From: CAIVSN01 sp043778375
GTDB lineage: Bacteria > Patescibacteriota > Gracilibacteria > BD1-5 > UBA2023
DNA length: 31,411 nt
Assembly: GCA_043778375.1 (NCBI GenBank)
Contig: JAYWGH010000020.1
Coordinates: 1 to 31,411, forward strand
Direction of reading: 5' to 3'
Part shown: positions 1-9,502 of the stretch, in pieces
How the letters are laid out: the number at the start of each line of letters is the position of its first letter
How positions within the stretch are numbered: the stretch's first letter is position 1
Notes under the pieces: generated by a model
Told to the model about the DNA's origin: nothing
The model's input: the letters and a program-made list of their open reading frames with translations, nothing else
Databases searched by the model: none
Made by a program: the position numbers and the translations under genes

Positions 1-534
1 GGTCGGCGTTACTGAGAGCTCTGCGAGAGCGAGTACTGTCTCGGGGTATCTAAACTGCCCGTAGTCAGGATGTCAGGGGATTAGACGATTATTCGCATAC
101 TTCCAATTGAGCGAGAAAAGTCCATAGAGGTATTCGCTACTCGCAGCTACAAAGTCTGCGATCTTGAGTACGGCGAATTCTCTCGTCCAAGGAGTCGGGA
201 CCTGAATAATTCCAAATGGAAACATATGCGCTCGCACCATTGCGAGCACCACTTCACTCACCCCAAACTGTCGAGCATTCTCAGCCGCGAGTACTCAGTG
301 CATGTGCCCACGAATTCTCGTATGATGCAAATCGTGGAGAATAGCAGCGGTCACGCTCGTCTCGATATTTGCGCCGAGAATTGGGGCAATCTTGTGAGCG
401 AGCCAGGCTGTATGTACTAAATGCTCAAGTCGACTAAAAAAAATATGTTGTCGGTGCTCCCACATTTGTCCAAAGACCTTGCTCGTGACGATTTTTCGCA
501 AGAGTGGAGTGATCGAAGGGGGGAGGAGTGGCAT
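1..534 (-). CDS. HD-domain metal-dependent hydrolase, 3'-truncated by window edge
   Basis: About 178 residues are visible and the frame runs off the window at position 1. An N-terminal helix is followed by RLEHLVHTAWLAH, then ILHDLHH (the HD dyad) and HMHGVLAAENA, then VLAMVRAHMFPFG and VLKIADFVAAS. This order matches small HD phosphohydrolases, which bind divalent metal through H...HD...D and cleave phosphoester bonds; the substrate is unknown. In-frame TGA at 295-297 and 73-75 are read as Gly, the first completing an HG pair conserved in relatives. The ATG at 534 overlaps the lepB stop (TAATG), so it is the last visible gene of the tig-secA-lepB operon. The link to protein export is positional only. 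Confidence 0.8.
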
Positions 535-1340
535 TATTTTGTCTGAAGCTCTGGGTAGTTCCAGCTTTTTGGAGAATCAAGGAATCTTGGTGCCACCTCA
601 AAACCTATGTCACTTGCGAGACTGAGATTAAACGGGATAATAGATTTATTTTCAAAAAGTCGTAGTGATCCAAGAGTTATGAGGAGGTGGCCTGAAATAT
701 TTTTTGCTGCGAGGTACGGACTTGCCCCAGGGAGGTTACAACTCGCAAAACATTCTCGGGCGTCCGTAGAATTGTTGCGGTTATCCCCCATAATAAAATA
801 CTCGCCTGCTGGCACTTGATAGTCAGCATTTTCAGATATTCGACTCTGGTAAGTTTTTCCTTGATTGAGGGCACTCAAATATCCTTCTTGGAGTTCGATA
901 TATTCGCTTTTCCCTACTGGCTTGATCGAGACCTTGCCACCTGCAATACGCACACCTTCTCCAGGGAGTCCAATAATTCGTTTAATATAGTATTGTTTGT
1001 CCGCTCGTGTGTGTGGCTCAAGTACGACCACATCTCCTCGCTTTGGGGCAGTATTGAGCCAGATATCGAGATTATAGGAGAGTTTATCAACAAGGATGAA
1101 CTCACCACTCTGGTAGGAGCTCTCCATAGATGAACCACTGATTGTAAATGGTGAGATAATAAAGCTTCGTAGGAATATGACTACGCCGAGTATCAGACAA
1201 ATATCACGTATAAATATAATCCACTCAGATAGTGCAGATAGCTTCTTAGGAGGGGGAGAAACTAGGGTATCACGAGACTTTGTATCGTAAGTTCGAGCAA
1301 TGTGAGCCGCCTCTGCGAAGTCAGTAGTATTATTTTCCAT
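534..1340 (-). CDS. lepB: Signal peptidase I
   Basis: 268 residues. Signal peptidase I removes signal peptides from exported proteins at the outer face of the cytoplasmic membrane. A cytoplasmic stretch of about 40 residues is followed by one membrane segment (about 41-58). The catalytic serine lies in SGSSMESS (Ser71), the general-base lysine in YYIKRIIGLPGE (Lys120), and the box E motif reads GDNRNNSTDAR. The start at 1340 is chosen because it gives a normal N-terminus and overlaps the secA stop by 11 nt; an in-frame ATG at 1397 would run deep into secA. There is no in-frame UGA. Co-transcription with secA and tig places translocation, folding and signal cleavage in one operon. Confidence 0.93.
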   Translation of the reverse strand: MENNTTDFAEAAHIARTYDTKSRDTLVSPPPKKLSALSEWIIFIRDICLILGVVIFLRSFIISPFTISGSSMESSYQSGEFILVDKLSYNLDIWLNTAPKRGDVVVLEPHTRADKQYYIKRIIGLPGEGVRIAGGKVSIKPVGKSEYIELQEGYLSALNQGKTYQSRISENADYQVPAGEYFIMGDNRNNSTDARECFASCNLPGASPYLAAKNISGHLLITLGSLRLFENKSIIPFNLSLASDIGFEVAPRFLDSPKSWNYPELQTK

Positions 1341-4056
1341 GACAGTGTTTAAATTTCTTGCCACTTCCACAAGGACAGAGATCATTCCGACCAACACCTG
1401 TATATTTTATAGTCGACTCTTGTGCTGGGGCTGCTTTCATAACCCGTATTCCGCTCGTATCTCTCACTCCGGTATTGAGGAGAGGATTATCCTCAGGGAG
1501 GGAGGTGGGTGCGGGTCCGATGATCATAGAAGCGACTGGCACCTCGTGCTCGCGGATCGGGACAATTGACTCGATAGTCAGGAGAGTTTTTACGATCTTA
1601 AAGTCAATATCATGCATGAGCTCGCCAAATCTCTCATAAGCACGCTCTTTGTAAACGACGAGTGGTTGTTTTTGGGCGTATCCCTCAAAAGCTACCTCTT
1701 CTCGAAGGTGCGCCATACGGTCAATATGTGCCATCCAGAGCTCGTCGATAGAGGAGAGTTGTAAGCGGCGCTCAAAGTCTCGGAATTCTGCCTCTTTTGA
1801 AGAGTGAATTACCCCCTCTACTCGAGTGAGGAGTGCTGTAGCGACTATACCCACAAGATCCTCGGGATCGAGGGTAGAGAGATCCTCAGCATTGAGAACA
1901 TCAGTTTCTGCAAAAGTATTTACCTCAGTGATCAGAGCATTTCCAAAATCCTCAGTCTCGGTATTTTGTGCCCGCTCGATCAGGTACTCAGCGATATGAG
2001 TAAAAGAGCTCACAACTCCCTCGTGTGGATCAGTTCCTTCGAGGAGTCGATTGCGCCTGCCATACGCGACGAGGCGATGCTGGTTGAGAACATCGTCGTA
2101 CTCGAGAATATGTTTTCGTACATCAAAGTTTCGCCCCTCTACCTGTTTTTGGACTCCTGTTATACGACTTGTAAGGATTTTTGACTGCGCAAGGGGTTCT
2201 TCTTCAGGGATAGAGGCGAACATCGGGGAGTTAAATATCCCAAAGAGTTTATCTCCCCCAAATATTCGCATAATATCGTCCGTCGGCGCTACCAAAAACT
2301 GTGAAAGTCCTGGATCTCCCTGTCGCCCTGATCGACCTCGGAGCTGGTTATCGATACGGCGAGTTTCATGTTTTTCGGTTCCGATGACAAAGAGTCCACC
2401 GAGAGGGTATTTTTGACTACTTGTCGAGTCTGAGATCGAAGGGATCTCGACGACTCCAGTGAGAGCTGCGACCTCGGGGGATATCTTGATATCGGTTCCT
2501 CGACCTGCCATATTTGTGGCAATAGTGATCGCTCCAAATGTCCCTGCTTGACTGATAATCTCAGCCTCATTCGCATCTTGCTTGGCATTGAGGACTTTGT
2601 GGGCTACTCCCGCTTTGGTGAGGAGATCGGAGAGATACTCAGACTTGGCGACAGAGACCGTCCCGACGAGTACGGGTTGACCCTTTTCTTGGAGAGCCCC
2701 CAGGAGTTTTACGAGGTACGTGTATTTCCCAGTTTCGTTTTTAAAGAGGAGATCTGCCTGATCCTGACGGATCATCGGTCGATTTGTTGGTACAGTGATG
2801 ACCTCGAGGCGATAGATTTTGTAGAATTCTTCTTCCTCTGTTTTAGCGGTCCCTGTCATTCCGGCGAGTCGCTTGTAGAGGCGAAAATAGTTTTGAAAAG
2901 TAATAGACGCAAGGGTACGAGTCTCCTGCTGGATCTCAACTCTCTCCTTGGCCTCGATAGCCTGATGGAGTCCATCGCTGTAGCGCCGTCCTGAGAGGAC
3001 TCGACCTGTATGTTCATCGATGATAAGAACCTCCTGACCACGTACAAGGTAGTCCACATCCGATCTATAGACAAACTGTGCCTTGATCGCGTTCTCAATG
3101 TGATGGATGTCGTTGTAGTTGTCAGAGGCGTAGATATTTTCAACTCCGAGAATTCGCTCTAGCTCAGTAATCCCCGCCTCAACGAGAGTGGCAGTCTTTT
3201 GCTTTTCATCGATCTTGTAGTGAGTTCCTTCCGTAAGGGATTTAGCTATTGCCGCAAACTTGAGATACTTGCTCGTTGGCTCTGAGTCTGGAGCAGAGAT
3301 GATGAGTGGAGTACGCGCCTCGTCAACGAGGATAGAGTCAACCTCATCTACCAGTGCAAAGTAGAGTGGCCCCATAACGCGCTTCTCAGTCGAGCTCACC
3401 ATGTTGTCTCGGAGATAGTCAAAACCGAGCTCATTATTGGTAGCGTAGACGATATTTGTAGCGTAGTTAGAGCGCTTTTCGTCAGGATTTTGTGAGTGTA
3501 TGATCACTCAGGTTGTAAATCCGAGAGCCTCATATATAGGAGTCATTTCAGAGCGATCTCGGCTCGCGAGGTAGTCGTTGACGGTGACGATGTGGATCGG
3601 GTACCCAGCGACTGCGGCGAGGGAGGCGGCGATAGTCGCTACAAAAGTTTTCCCTTCTCCGGTACGCATTTCTGCAATATTCCCATCAATGAGTGCCATT
3701 GCTCCAAGGATTTGCACATCATACGGAATCAACTTCCAAGTTGTAGTCGATCCATCTGCGAGAGTATACTCATGCCCCATAAGAAGAGTACTCGCTCGTC
3801 TATGAAGTGCGAATACTTCATACTTTGCAGCTTGGGTGAGAGCTTGTATTTGTACAATATTTTTATGATCCTTCATGTCGAGTCCTTCAAATCGTGCTCG
3901 AATCATCGTCATTTCAGCCTGAACAGCTGCGAGATCTGGCAGGTTTGCAAACTTCTCCTCCCAGACTCGTACTTTTGCGAGCTCTTTTTGGTAGGATTTG
4001 AGGCGTTTTTCAGAAGGATCTCCAAAAATCGTTCGTATGATCGAGTGGAGGAGCAT
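1330..4056 (-). CDS. secA: Preprotein translocase ATPase SecA (one in-frame UGA-Gly)
   Basis: 908 residues, the ATP-driven motor that pushes unfolded preproteins through SecYEG. Visible in order: Walker A MRTGEGKT (Lys136), TVNDYLASRD, TNNELGFDYLRDNM, the DEVDSILVDEARTPLI Walker B region (Asp237), GMTGTAKTE, TNMAGRGTDI, RGRSGRQGDPG, the helical-wing/scaffold region (VRKHILEYDDVLN) and a C-terminal zinc motif CPCGSGKKFKHCH. The TGA at 3508-3510 lies in GFTT-G-VIIHS, equivalent to the glycine of GLTVG in ordinary SecA, so it is sense. The start at 4056 overlaps the tig stop as TAATG, and the 3' end overlaps lepB. Length is normal for the family. Confidence 0.97.
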
Positions 4057-5387
4057 TATTTCGTAAAAAATGAATCAACTACCATGCGATATGCAAGGCG
4101 ATTTCGGATATCATCAAAGTATGAGTCACCTGGAACCAGTTTGGCCTTGAGACGAGTGATGACTTCTTCGTTTTGGTACATAGCGATGATCTTATTGATC
4201 TCGAGCTTGATCTCAACGTCATCAGCCTCTACTTTCATCTCTGTTCGGAGTGCCTGAAGGAGGAGCTCAGCCTTGGTCCTACGAGCAGCCTCAACGGCGA
4301 TCGTACCAGCCTTATACGCCTCTTCGGTAGTACCAAGATGCTCGAGGTAGGTCTTCATGTTGTACCCCTGTGCCTCGAGGTTCCCCTTTTGCTCGTTCCA
4401 TATACTCTCGGCCTCCTTTGCGATAAGAGCGTCACCGATCTCGAGAGTAGACGACTCACTGAGCTTTTCGAGGAGAACTTTCTCGTCGATCTCGCGAGCT
4501 TTGCGCTCTTTTTCTGTAAGAATCTCCTCAGCGAGAAGCTTTTTAAATCCCGCCATGTCCGTCTTTACGCCTCGGAGTTGTTCGATGAACTCTGGAGTCC
4601 ACTCTGGAGTGTGAGCTTTTTCAACGAGTGAGAGAGTGCTCACAAAGTGTACTTTTCGTCCCTTAAACGCCTCTGAGTGATAGTCGGTAGGGAAAGTGAT
4701 ATCAAATACGATCTCCTCACCAGTGCTGTGACCTACGAGTTTTGCCTCAAAACCTGGGATAAACTGGTTGCTTCCGATCACGAGAGGGAAGTCCATTACT
4801 CGAGTTTCAGGGATAGCGTCTCCTCCTTTCTTGTCATATCCTTGAGTTGAGAGAGTAACGCGGTCTCCAGTCACAACCTTGGCGTCTGTGGCGTCAAATC
4901 CATCTCAGTGTACATGACCCGCAGCATGAAAGTGAGTGAACTTCCGCTCGATCTCGACGATTGCAGCGTCTGTCTCAGTAGGATCAGCTGTAACCTCAGT
5001 TTTTTTGAGCTTAATAGCCTTGATCTTCTTCATATCGAGGACTGGCACGGGAAGTACCTCTATCTGGAGTATGAGGACGAGCGGATCGAGTGACTTGATC
5101 TCAGAGACATTACCGGGAGCGACTGGGGTAATCTTGGTCTCTGAGAGTATCTGTGGATAAGCCTTACGGAGGTATACATCGAGCGCCTCATCAGCGAGAC
5201 GAACCTCACCGACCTCTTTGAGGACGAGCGCTTCAGGTACTTTGGCTCCAGGACGAAATCCCTTGACTGCTACTTTGGTAGAGAGGTCTGCGAGCGCTTT
5301 AGCGCGAGCTTTCTCGTATTCGGAGGCTTTGTCCTCGAGGGTAACCTCGGCGATACACTTTGGGAGGTGCTTGAGAGTAATCTTCAT
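4056..5387 (-). CDS. tig: Trigger factor, ribosome-associated chaperone
   Basis: 443 residues. Trigger factor binds the ribosome exit tunnel through its N-domain and shelters nascent chains. The ribosome-binding signature VKGFRPGAKVP is present near residue 50. A PPIase (FKBP-like) domain follows, with GDRVTLSTQGYD, NQFIPGFEAKLVGHSTGEE and VHFVSTLSLVE, then a long helical C-domain with VLLEKL and MVVDSF. The TGA at 4905-4907 reads as Gly in HVH-G-DGFDATDAK. The ATG at 5387 is preferred over an upstream ATG at 5417 because it aligns with the family N-terminus (MKITLKHLPK). First gene of the tig-secA-lepB-HD operon, with a promoter candidate about 30 nt upstream. No Shine-Dalgarno is visible; the leader ends TTACCTACTC. 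Confidence 0.93.
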
Positions 5388-5418
5388 GAGTAGGTAAGTT
5401 TGAAAATTTGACCCCAAG

Positions 5419-5446
5419 ATTGTATGAAAAAAGGGGGGTTTTGCAA
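5419..5446 (-). promoter_or_regulatory. Candidate promoter for tig-secA-lepB operon
   Basis: On the minus strand, TTGCAA (5446-5441), a 16-bp spacer and TACAAT (5424-5419). The predicted transcript would start near 5412, giving a leader of about 25 nt before the tig ATG. This is pattern matching only. Confidence 0.5.
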
Positions 5447-5495
5447 AAATGAATCATCTATAACATGATATTACAACTTTTTTTTAAGAAAGTAA

Positions 5496-5523
5496 TTGAC
5501 TTATCAATTTTGGTTGTTAATTT
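5496..5523 (+). promoter_or_regulatory. Candidate promoter for the AAA+/metallopeptidase pair
   Basis: TTGACT (5496-5501), 16-bp spacer, TAATTT (5518-5523). Transcription would begin at about 5530, almost on the ATG at 5532, so the message would be leaderless or nearly so. The -10 box is weak. The stretch 5388-5531 is a divergent promoter region shared with tig. Confidence 0.4.
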
Positions 5524-5531
5524 GATTTCGT

Positions 5532-7154
5532 ATGAAAAATGAAATTTTTCAGAAAAGCACTTGAGAATGAATTGACTTCACTCAGGAGATAAACAGCCAA
5601 GGGGATGCCTTGCGTACGGAATTATATAGTACACTTTCTAGGTATGTAGTAGCCCAAGAGGAAGCAAAGAAAGCGATCATACAGACAGTTATAGATGGAT
5701 TATTTGGTGTGTGAAGGGAAGAGTGAATTCTTGGGTCTGTTTTTTTAGCAGGACCAACTTGAGTAGGGAAGACCGAGCTTGTAAAATCACTGTGTCGAGT
5801 TCTCCTTTGAAGTCCGGATAGATTTACTCAGATCGACTGTGGAGGATTAAAACATCCAGGGGATGTAGGTAAACTCATAGGCTCTGGTGCTGGATATGTA
5901 TGATATGGAGATAGCCCGTCGCTTGCTGATACTCGAGTTCACGCGGGATATGTAGCAGCTAAAAGTGAGAGTAAACTCCACCCAATATTAAGAGAATACA
6001 GTGGTACGAACTTCAGTATTGTCCTTTTTGATGAAGCAGAGAAAGCTCACCCCGAAGTTTTTGATATACTTTTGTGAGCTATGCAATCTGGTCGACTTGA
6101 ATTATCATCTGGCAAGGAAAATGGGGGGAGGGTAAAACATTCTCAGTTTACAGATCTCAGTAACACTCTCTTTATCTTTACTTCTAATGTTGGTGAGCGC
6201 TCTATCTCAAGGCAAAAAAAGAATTCAATTGGCTTTACTAAGATACAAGCAGGGGGTAATTGAGATCAAGTAACCTTCCAAAAAGAATTTGAAATGTGCT
6301 TCGATCCGGAATTCCGTGGAAGGATGGACCAAATAGTTCGATGTCATAGTCTTTCACTTGATCAAATTCATGCAGCTTTCGATCTTCACATTGATAGATT
6401 AGATAGTAATCTCTTCACAAGCTCATACCTCTGCTGACTGCGAGTAAAAGCTACACGCGCTTATGTAGAGGGTGCCTTGTTCTGCACAAAATTAGAGTAC
6501 TGAACTCGAGCCATCACTGGTGTCCTCAAACAAATACGTACTCAGATTTGATTTGCACTGCGGAGTAAGTGATTCCCAAATTCAGGGCATGCTATCATCA
6601 CTTTTGATACGGGTAATAATAGTAACACTATTCATGTTGAAAGAATAAAAAATCGAGACTCTTTAAGCCCCCCGCCTCTCCAGATAGATGGCAAAAATGT
6701 ATCGCTCATCATAGATACATTTATAGCTCAGCATTCCGCTTGAGTAAATGCGCGGATTAAAAATGTAACGTATGGTTATATTGACGCGATTATGCACTTT
6801 GATAATTGATTTCATAATATCTTACAAGGATACATACAAGAATTACAAAAGTTATGATTCACTTCACTAGAATTTATTCAGTTGAGAGAACTAGCCTATA
6901 ATAAACAATATCAGACTATAGATCAGCCTAGGAGTTATGAACAAATAGTATATGAAGATAATATGTATGAGCATCTTAAGCCAAAGTGAGTGCGTCGTTT
7001 GCTGAGTTCGAGGTTTATGAATCAGGCTTCAAATTTTGGAAACTGTGCTGAATATATTCGTACTATCCTCGGTCGTGAGCTCACTGAGTCTGAGTTAATT
7101 ATACTGGGCCAATATTATTTTCGGCTTTTAAAAAAGGATCTATCTCATGACTAA
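5532..7154 (+). CDS. Single-ring Clp-type AAA+ ATPase (D2-like) with IGF loop and novel C-terminal extension
   Basis: 540 residues with UGA read as Gly; 17 in-frame TGAs make it invisible to the standard code. After about 40 unrecognised residues it has one AAA+ module like the second ATPase domain of ClpA/ClpB/ClpC: AGPTGVGKTELVK (Walker A, residues 74-81, its middle Gly encoded by TGA at 5760-5762), SIVLFDEAEKAHPEVF (Walker B, Asp167-Glu168), TSNVGE (sensor 1, about 219), PEFRGRMDQIV (arginine finger about 264) and YGTRAI (sensor 2 about 326). NSIGFTKIQ (IGF at 233-235) lies where ClpA has its IGL ClpP-docking loop. Clp N-domain and D1 are missing. Residues from about 385 on are unrecognised. 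It overlaps the downstream metallopeptidase by 8 nt. Inferred role: ATP-driven unfoldase for that partner. A degenerate Clp with another role is possible. Confidence 0.85.
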
Positions 7155-8055
7155 CACTTTTAACTGAAGTTTAGACGTAGCGAGTACTGGAATGTCTAAA
7201 CTCTCGATGTTTGATTGGGAAAATTATGATTGGAAAAATTCTTTCGTAGCGAATCAGCTGTATCAATTATATACAGACAAGAAGTCTGAGACTTCTCAAT
7301 GAGCTATAGCACTATCTAGCACTTTTACCTTTGAAAGCTCTGTTGTTTGCGCTAAATGGTTTGCAGACGTAGAAGTAATGGCAAGAGATTACTTTTGAAC
7401 TGACTTACTCACAAGAAATCTTATTCAAGAAGTTTGGAGTATAGAAGATTTTGTTTTTCTTGCTACTGATAGTGTATCTCATCCAAATATTCCTTGAGGT
7501 CAGTATGTAATTCCATACGAAGAATTTCAGATAATGCACAAGGAGCAGCCTGACCTCGCTGATTATGTCTACAGATGAATGTCTTTTACCAGTATTCAAA
7601 AGTCGTATATCCGGTGTAGCGAGTATTTTCCATCAAGAATCTTATTTTTGAATTCTGATCTTTGTACGATAGTAAAGAAATTGAGAGTTTGAGGGGATAT
7701 TGGATTGTTAGGACTAGAGTATTTAGAGAAAGTACAGGTGCAAGCTCGGGAAAGATATTACAGACTGGGTACATTTGCACATGAGGTTGGCCATCATCTC
7801 TATACTTGGACGATAATTCCCTCATGATTGAAAGAAGAATGGTGTGAAATCTCTCAAAAAATTGGACCTATTACGAAGTATCCAAAAGAGTTCCAGAGCA
7901 ACCCAGAGCAATTTCATGAAGAGAATTTTGCTGAACTCATACGGATATATACTCTTACTCCTGACTTCTTAAATTCAAACCCGTGGGGTTGAGAGCTGAA
8001 AGAATTTGCAGAAAAACTATTGCTACCAAGAAATCCCTACATATCAAATTTTTAA
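7147..8055 (+). CDS. HEVGH zinc metallopeptidase coupled to the AAA+ ATPase
   Basis: 302 residues with eight in-frame UGA-Gly codons, nearly half of its glycines. The only recognised part is C-terminal: FAHEVGHHLYTW (His212, Glu213, His216), then HEENFAELIRIY about 47-51 residues later, which supplies a glutamate (Glu259 or Glu263) as likely third zinc ligand. This layout is that of gluzincin-type peptidases, and the spacing resembles the anthrax lethal factor C-terminal family; the assignment is tentative. No signal peptide or membrane segment is seen, so it is probably cytoplasmic. The first 200 residues match nothing I recognise. The ATG at 7147 overlaps the stop of the AAA+ gene (ATGACTAA), indicating translational coupling; ATG at 7192 is an alternative start. 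Substrate unknown. Confidence 0.78.
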
Positions 8056-8134
8056 TATTTCTCGAAAATATGTCTAAAATTCAATGTACTCGACAATTAT
8101 ATATTAATTCTCATAAAAATTATTTTATCTGAGA

Positions 8135-8162
8135 TTGCGAAAGTCCGACGGGAGCATATAAT
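8135..8162 (+). promoter_or_regulatory. Promoter for ftsA-ftsZ
   Basis: TTGCGA (8135-8140), 16-bp spacer, perfect TATAAT (8157-8162). The predicted start near 8169 leaves a leader of about 87 nt before ftsA, which carries no evident Shine-Dalgarno. The rest of 8056-8255 holds no gene I can see. Confidence 0.65.
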
Positions 8163-8255
8163 AGACGCACTCAAATTTAGATACTGTAAAGCGTTCTCCA
8201 GGACAGATACGGACGAGAGCTGAGTAAAAATTGTATACACCTAATATTTTACTAC

Positions 8256-9491
8256 ATGGTTTCTGGAGATATATTCGCCGCCATTGATATTGGAAGCTCA
8301 AAGATTAAAACTCTCATCGGGAGCTTTTCAGAAGACAAAAAACTCCGCATACTCGGGGTAGGAGTAGTAAATTCTCTCGGAATTCGCAAGGGGAATATCC
8401 TCGATATGGATGAGTTTAGATCAAATATAGATGCCTCACTTTCTGAGGCTGAGAAAATGATCGGGGAGCATATTGACTCGGTGTATATATCTCTCTCTGG
8501 AGTAACGATTGAGAGTATGGTAAATACGGGGATAGTCGCCGTCCCAGGTGGGGAAGTGAGCGAGGACGATGTAAACCGCGCACTCGACATGTCACAAAAT
8601 GGAGTGGATCTCCAAAATCGCAGTGTACTCAAAGTAGTGCCTGAGAGTTTTTCACTGGATGGGACGAGCGGAGTCAAAAACCCTATCGGTATGGGAGCAA
8701 AAAAGCTCGAGGTCAAGGCGCACATTATCTCTATCTCGGAGGGTGCTCTCACGAACATTAAGAAAGGTATTTCTGATGTGGGAGTCGATATCATTGACAT
8801 ATTTGCCAATATCCTCTCAGCTCCAGAGGCAGTACTCACTCGTCGCCAGCGAGAGCTTGGAGTCGTGTGTATTGATATCGGAGCGAGTACAACTGATGTG
8901 GCAGTATATGAGGAGGGTACGCTCGTTTTCTCGAGTGTTATCCCACTCGGAGGTGAGCATGTAACCTCTGATATTGCTCTTGGACTGCGTATCTCTATCG
9001 ATCTTGCTGAGAGACTCAAGCTCGAGCATGCTGATCTGACTCTCTGTAAGGATGAGAAGTACAAAGACGAAGAAGTTGACCTCTCGAAGTATTCAAAGAC
9101 TGAGACAGAATCTATCTCTAAAAAGTATCTCTCAGAGATAGCTCGTGCGAGATATTCGGAGATTCTCTACTTCGTAAATACAGAGCTCAAGCGTATTGGT
9201 CGAGATGGTATGCTCCCAGAAGGAGCTGTTATCACTGGAGGTGGGGCCAAGATGCGAGGACTCATTGATCTCTCAAAAGAAGTTCTCCGTCTCCCAAGTA
9301 TTATCGGAGTACCTGAGGACTCAGACCATATATCGGGGACCTCGATTTGTGATCCACAGTACGCAGGTATTGTCGGTACACTCCTCCTTTCTCAAAAGTA
9401 CTCGAGCCATCGCCCCAAGTTTAAACTCCGGTTAAACCTCGGTGGATTCGTTACTTCCCTCAAAGCACTCATTAAAAAAATACTCCCTTAA
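8256..9491 (+). CDS. ftsA: Cell division protein FtsA
   Basis: 411 residues, an actin-fold ATPase that tethers FtsZ to the membrane. Phosphate 1 motif FAAIDIGSSKIKTLIG is at residues 7-22. The 1C region with ISLSGVTIES follows, then the phosphate 2 motif VCIDIGASTTDVAVYEEG and the adenosine motif GAVITGGGAKMRGL. The C-terminus VTSLKALIKKILP is basic and hydrophobic and fits the membrane-targeting amphipathic helix. No in-frame UGA is used. It lies 11 bp upstream of ftsZ, the normal ftsA-ftsZ order. The upstream promoter at 8135-8162 presumably drives both. Confidence 0.95.
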   Translation: MVSGDIFAAIDIGSSKIKTLIGSFSEDKKLRILGVGVVNSLGIRKGNILDMDEFRSNIDASLSEAEKMIGEHIDSVYISLSGVTIESMVNTGIVAVPGGEVSEDDVNRALDMSQNGVDLQNRSVLKVVPESFSLDGTSGVKNPIGMGAKKLEVKAHIISISEGALTNIKKGISDVGVDIIDIFANILSAPEAVLTRRQRELGVVCIDIGASTTDVAVYEEGTLVFSSVIPLGGEHVTSDIALGLRISIDLAERLKLEHADLTLCKDEKYKDEEVDLSKYSKTETESISKKYLSEIARARYSEILYFVNTELKRIGRDGMLPEGAVITGGGAKMRGLIDLSKEVLRLPSIIGVPEDSDHISGTSICDPQYAGIVGTLLLSQKYSSHRPKFKLRLNLGGFVTSLKALIKKILP

Positions 9492-9502
9492 CTCACTCTC
9501 CT

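Noticed and set aside
3508..3510. secA as a split or pseudogenised gene at the TGA
   Set aside because: The reading frame continues with full SecA homology and the TGA is at an invariant glycine; many other genes show the same, so it is recoding, not a frameshift or nonsense mutation.
5152..5160. Perfect DnaA box TGTGGATAA inside tig
   Set aside because: A single 9-mer within coding sequence, where its bases are needed for the protein; no cluster or AT-rich region, so probably chance.
5532..7154. Full-length ClpB or ClpA
   Set aside because: N-domain and first AAA+ ring are absent and there is a stop-free start close upstream only; the protein is a single D2-like module with a different C-terminus.
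8252..9064. Long serine-rich minus-strand frame opposite ftsA
   Set aside because: It is the antisense shadow of a clear ftsA gene with biased codon use; the composition is typical of such shadows.
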